Source: Gammaproteobacteria bacterium (GTDB lineage Bacteria; Pseudomonadota; Gammaproteobacteria; SZUA-229). From it: a DNA stretch of 6,625 bases. The notes under the pieces are model-generated. The model searched no databases, was not told the origin of the DNA, and was given only the letters and a program-made list of their open reading frames with translations. The translations under genes were made by a program, and so were the position numbers. The stretch's first letter is position 1. Each line of letters starts with the position of its first letter. This document shows, one piece after another, positions 5,256 through 6,625 of the stretch. Location of the stretch: positions 1 to 6,625 of the forward strand of contig JAPHRB010000035.1 in assembly GCA_026197015.1 (NCBI GenBank). The letters run 5' to 3'.

Positions 5256-5816
5256 CTAGCTATTGGCACAACGCCGCCCCGCCAATTCACTAAGCAAGCT
5301 GAAGGGCGCCAGGTTAGTGATGTTCCCAAAAGCATCACGTGCGAACACCGTTAAAGCCACCCCGTTTTGAAAAGTGCTTTCGATATTAAAGAAAACAACA
5401 ACGCCGGTTCTTACATTAGCTCCTAGTGGAGCAAAAGCCACGTGAATCTCATCACGAAAATCGGTATCTACATTTGAAAAACTAACGTCTGGCTCTGTGG
5501 AACCAAGCCTGGTCGAACCAGGGCGAATACCATTACCCTCGGTAATGATCTCTGCACGAGTAAGACCAGAAGGATCGGTGATAACAACTCTAACATCAAC
5601 ATTACGCCCACTGATAGCACCTAAAACGATGGCACACTGGTCACTGGGTAATGGACGACTATCAGTGCTCTCAATCGAGTAATCAGCGCCACCCGAGAAA
5701 GTCACATTAATATACGGCCCCTCAAAATCCGACGTTCGGGGCCTTTCCGTTACACAACCCGACAAACCTAATGAAACCGACAAAAGAGCAATACCTACAC
5801 GTAAAAGATAACTCAT
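5256..5816 (-). CDS. Predicted outer-membrane lipoprotein, family not recognised
   Basis: This encodes 186 residues from the ATG at 5814-5816. That start is chosen because a strong GGAGG lies 9 nt upstream and it gives a proper signal peptide; a GTG 14 codons earlier lacks both. Residues 1-20 form a lipoprotein signal peptide ending in the lipobox LSGC, with Cys21 as the lipidated residue. Val at +2 does not signal inner-membrane retention, so outer-membrane placement is expected. The mature part is rich in short beta-strand-like stretches (YINVTF, VDVRVVITD, RTGVVVFFN) without membrane segments, consistent with a beta-sandwich, and has two further cysteines (in DQCAIV and near the C-terminus, RRCANS) that could pair. 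Base composition is visibly more GC-rich (about 50% in a sampled 60-base line) than its flanks. Function unknown. Confidence 0.75.
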   Translation of the reverse strand: MSYLLRVGIALLSVSLGLSGCVTERPRTSDFEGPYINVTFSGGADYSIESTDSRPLPSDQCAIVLGAISGRNVDVRVVITDPSGLTRAEIITEGNGIRPGSTRLGSTEPDVSFSNVDTDFRDEIHVAFAPLGANVRTGVVVFFNIESTFQNGVALTVFARDAFGNITNLAPFSLLSELAGRRCANS

Positions 5817-5825
5817 GACCAGTAA

Positions 5826-5830
5826 CCTCC
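5826..5830 (-). promoter_or_regulatory. Ribosome binding site fixing the lipoprotein start
   Basis: GGAGG lies 9 nt before the ATG at 5816. It decides against the longer frame starting at the GTG at 5858, which would put 14 residues, including CEHDN, in front of a signal peptide that is already complete. Confidence 0.75.
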
Positions 5831-5951
5831 GTATGTTGTCATGTTCACACAGTATCACATAAGGAAATATAGGGGCTAGAGAAATGAATGAGTTGGTGAG
5901 AAGGAATATCGAAAATGTTGATTGACGCTCACTATATATATTTGGCTACCA

Positions 5952-5985
5952 TAGCAACAGGGCAACGAAGTGTAACTAATATCAG
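5952..5985 (+). repeat. Dispersed 34-bp repeat, copy 2
   Basis: It matches 1690-1723 at 28 of 34 positions, in the same orientation, and lies like copy 1 in the gap upstream of a - strand gene for an exported protein. A TCACTA hexamer precedes both copies, 14 bp further away here. The identity of the element is unknown. Confidence 0.6.
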
Positions 5986-6038
5986 TCGCGTTTATTTTTT
6001 GATGGGTTAGTATATATAATGTGTTTATATTTATATAT

Positions 6039-6546
6039 CTAATCGAAAAAGCTTATTTCTGCAGATCCATTAATTTCTATTTTATTTCCAATTATTGATT
6101 TGGTAGTTTCATCTTCTAACCAGACGGCTGAATAATCTTCACCTAAAGCACCTTTAACAATATATTTGTGATTAGGCTCAGCATTTAATTGAACACGTTC
6201 TATATTCTTTACCGGTCATTGCGAGTATAGGTGCTGCATACCCTGTGCGCCCAACTATGGTGAGGTTTAATTCTTCAGATGGAACATCTCTATTTATGGT
6301 CTGCGCATACATTTTAATACCATATGGTTGAGGACTAGCTATTGATTTAGCCCTACTATCTAATATTCGTTTATTATTTATATGAGAAACATAAAAGAAA
6401 TCAGATTTACCATTGTTGTGAAATAACATTGTGTCTTTGATATTTGAAACTGAACCTGAATAATTTTCTGGTATGGCATTATTGTAAGGTGAAAAACATC
6501 CTGTAAGTAGCATGCTTGTTAAAAGTGCTAAAATTTTGCACCCCAT
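6039..6546 (-). pseudogene. Small lipoprotein gene with an internal frameshift, family not recognised
   Basis: The start is the ATG at 6544-6546, with GAGG (6555-6558) 8 nt upstream; a GTG at 6555 overlaps that ribosome site and is unlikely. The signal peptide ends in the lipobox LLTGC with Cys17 lipidated, followed by FSPYNNAIPENYSG. This frame ends in a TGA at 6178 after EYRTCSIKC. Directly behind, the +1 frame continues with protein-like sequence (KNIERVQLNAEP, then YIVKGALGEDYSAVWLEDE, ending NGSAEISFFD) to a TAG at 6039-6041. Removing one base near 6204-6212 on the coding strand would join them as AMTGKNIERVQL into about 168 residues. I conclude that the gene is broken by a one-base insertion, or that there is a sequencing error. 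The intact protein would be a small outer-membrane lipoprotein; Phe at +2 does not indicate inner-membrane retention. Confidence 0.65.
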
Positions 6547-6625
6547 GTAAAGCACCTCTATTTTATTAATTTTAAAGCTTTCAAACGAAAACTCATATTC
6601 TTATCTAACTAAACCTGACAACCAA

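Noticed and set aside
5817..5858. Longer start (GTG at 5858) for the lipoprotein
   Set aside because: The ATG at 5816 has GGAGG at 9 nt and gives a complete lipoprotein signal peptide; the extension adds polar residues in front of it.
5850..5863. 14-bp identity (CTTATGTGATACTG) with the CRP-site region at 1553-1566, on the opposite strand
   Set aside because: Only one CRP half-site is present here, and a single 14-bp match in 6.6 kb on two strands can arise by chance.

Overview
The window looks like chromosomal DNA of an AT-rich, probably marine or aquatic, gammaproteobacterium. The main clue is a translationally coupled ycjX-ycjF stress pair, supported by lipoprotein signal peptides with classical lipoboxes and a good CRP-type operator. 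No plasmid, phage, transposase, integrase, CRISPR, tRNA or rRNA sequence was recognised. The genus cannot be named from this sequence alone.

Layout, left to right: (i) 1-356, + strand, the 3' end of a HIT-family nucleotide hydrolase/transferase gene with an altered histidine triad. (ii) 385-429, a hairpin between convergent genes. (iii) 442-908, - strand, a GNAT N-acetyltransferase gene with an apparent one-base frameshift at its start. (iv) 1061-1173, two hairpins, one a perfect 62-bp palindrome followed on the - strand by a T-run, behind (v) a small exported two-cysteine protein gene (1208-1468, -) with a probable class I CRP-dependent promoter (1504-1575). (vi) An otherwise non-coding stretch to 1943 holding one copy of a 34-bp dispersed repeat. 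(vii) 1944-4330, -, ycjX-ycjF, overlapping by 4 bp. (viii) 4563-5081, -, a single-domain PqiA-like membrane protein whose start region lies between the arms of a perfect 12-bp inverted repeat. (ix) 5256-5816, -, an unrecognised lipoprotein. (x) 6039-6546, -, a second small lipoprotein gene broken by a frameshift. The second copy of the 34-bp repeat lies at 5952-5985.

All genes except the HIT gene run on the - strand, but apart from ycjX-ycjF they are separated by 100-475 bp gaps with their own hairpins or promoter-like sites. They therefore read as separate transcription units. A common theme is the cell envelope: a membrane stress pair, a PqiA-type membrane protein, two lipoproteins and one small periplasmic protein. 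Whether they cooperate is inference only. Three consecutive genes (pqiA-like, ycjX, ycjF) start with TTG, GTG and TTG.

No clear new multi-gene system is visible. The most unusual signals are structural: the 62-bp perfect palindrome, the start-spanning inverted repeat of the pqiA-like gene, the dispersed repeat, and the HIT protein with a missing triad histidine and an apparent insertion.
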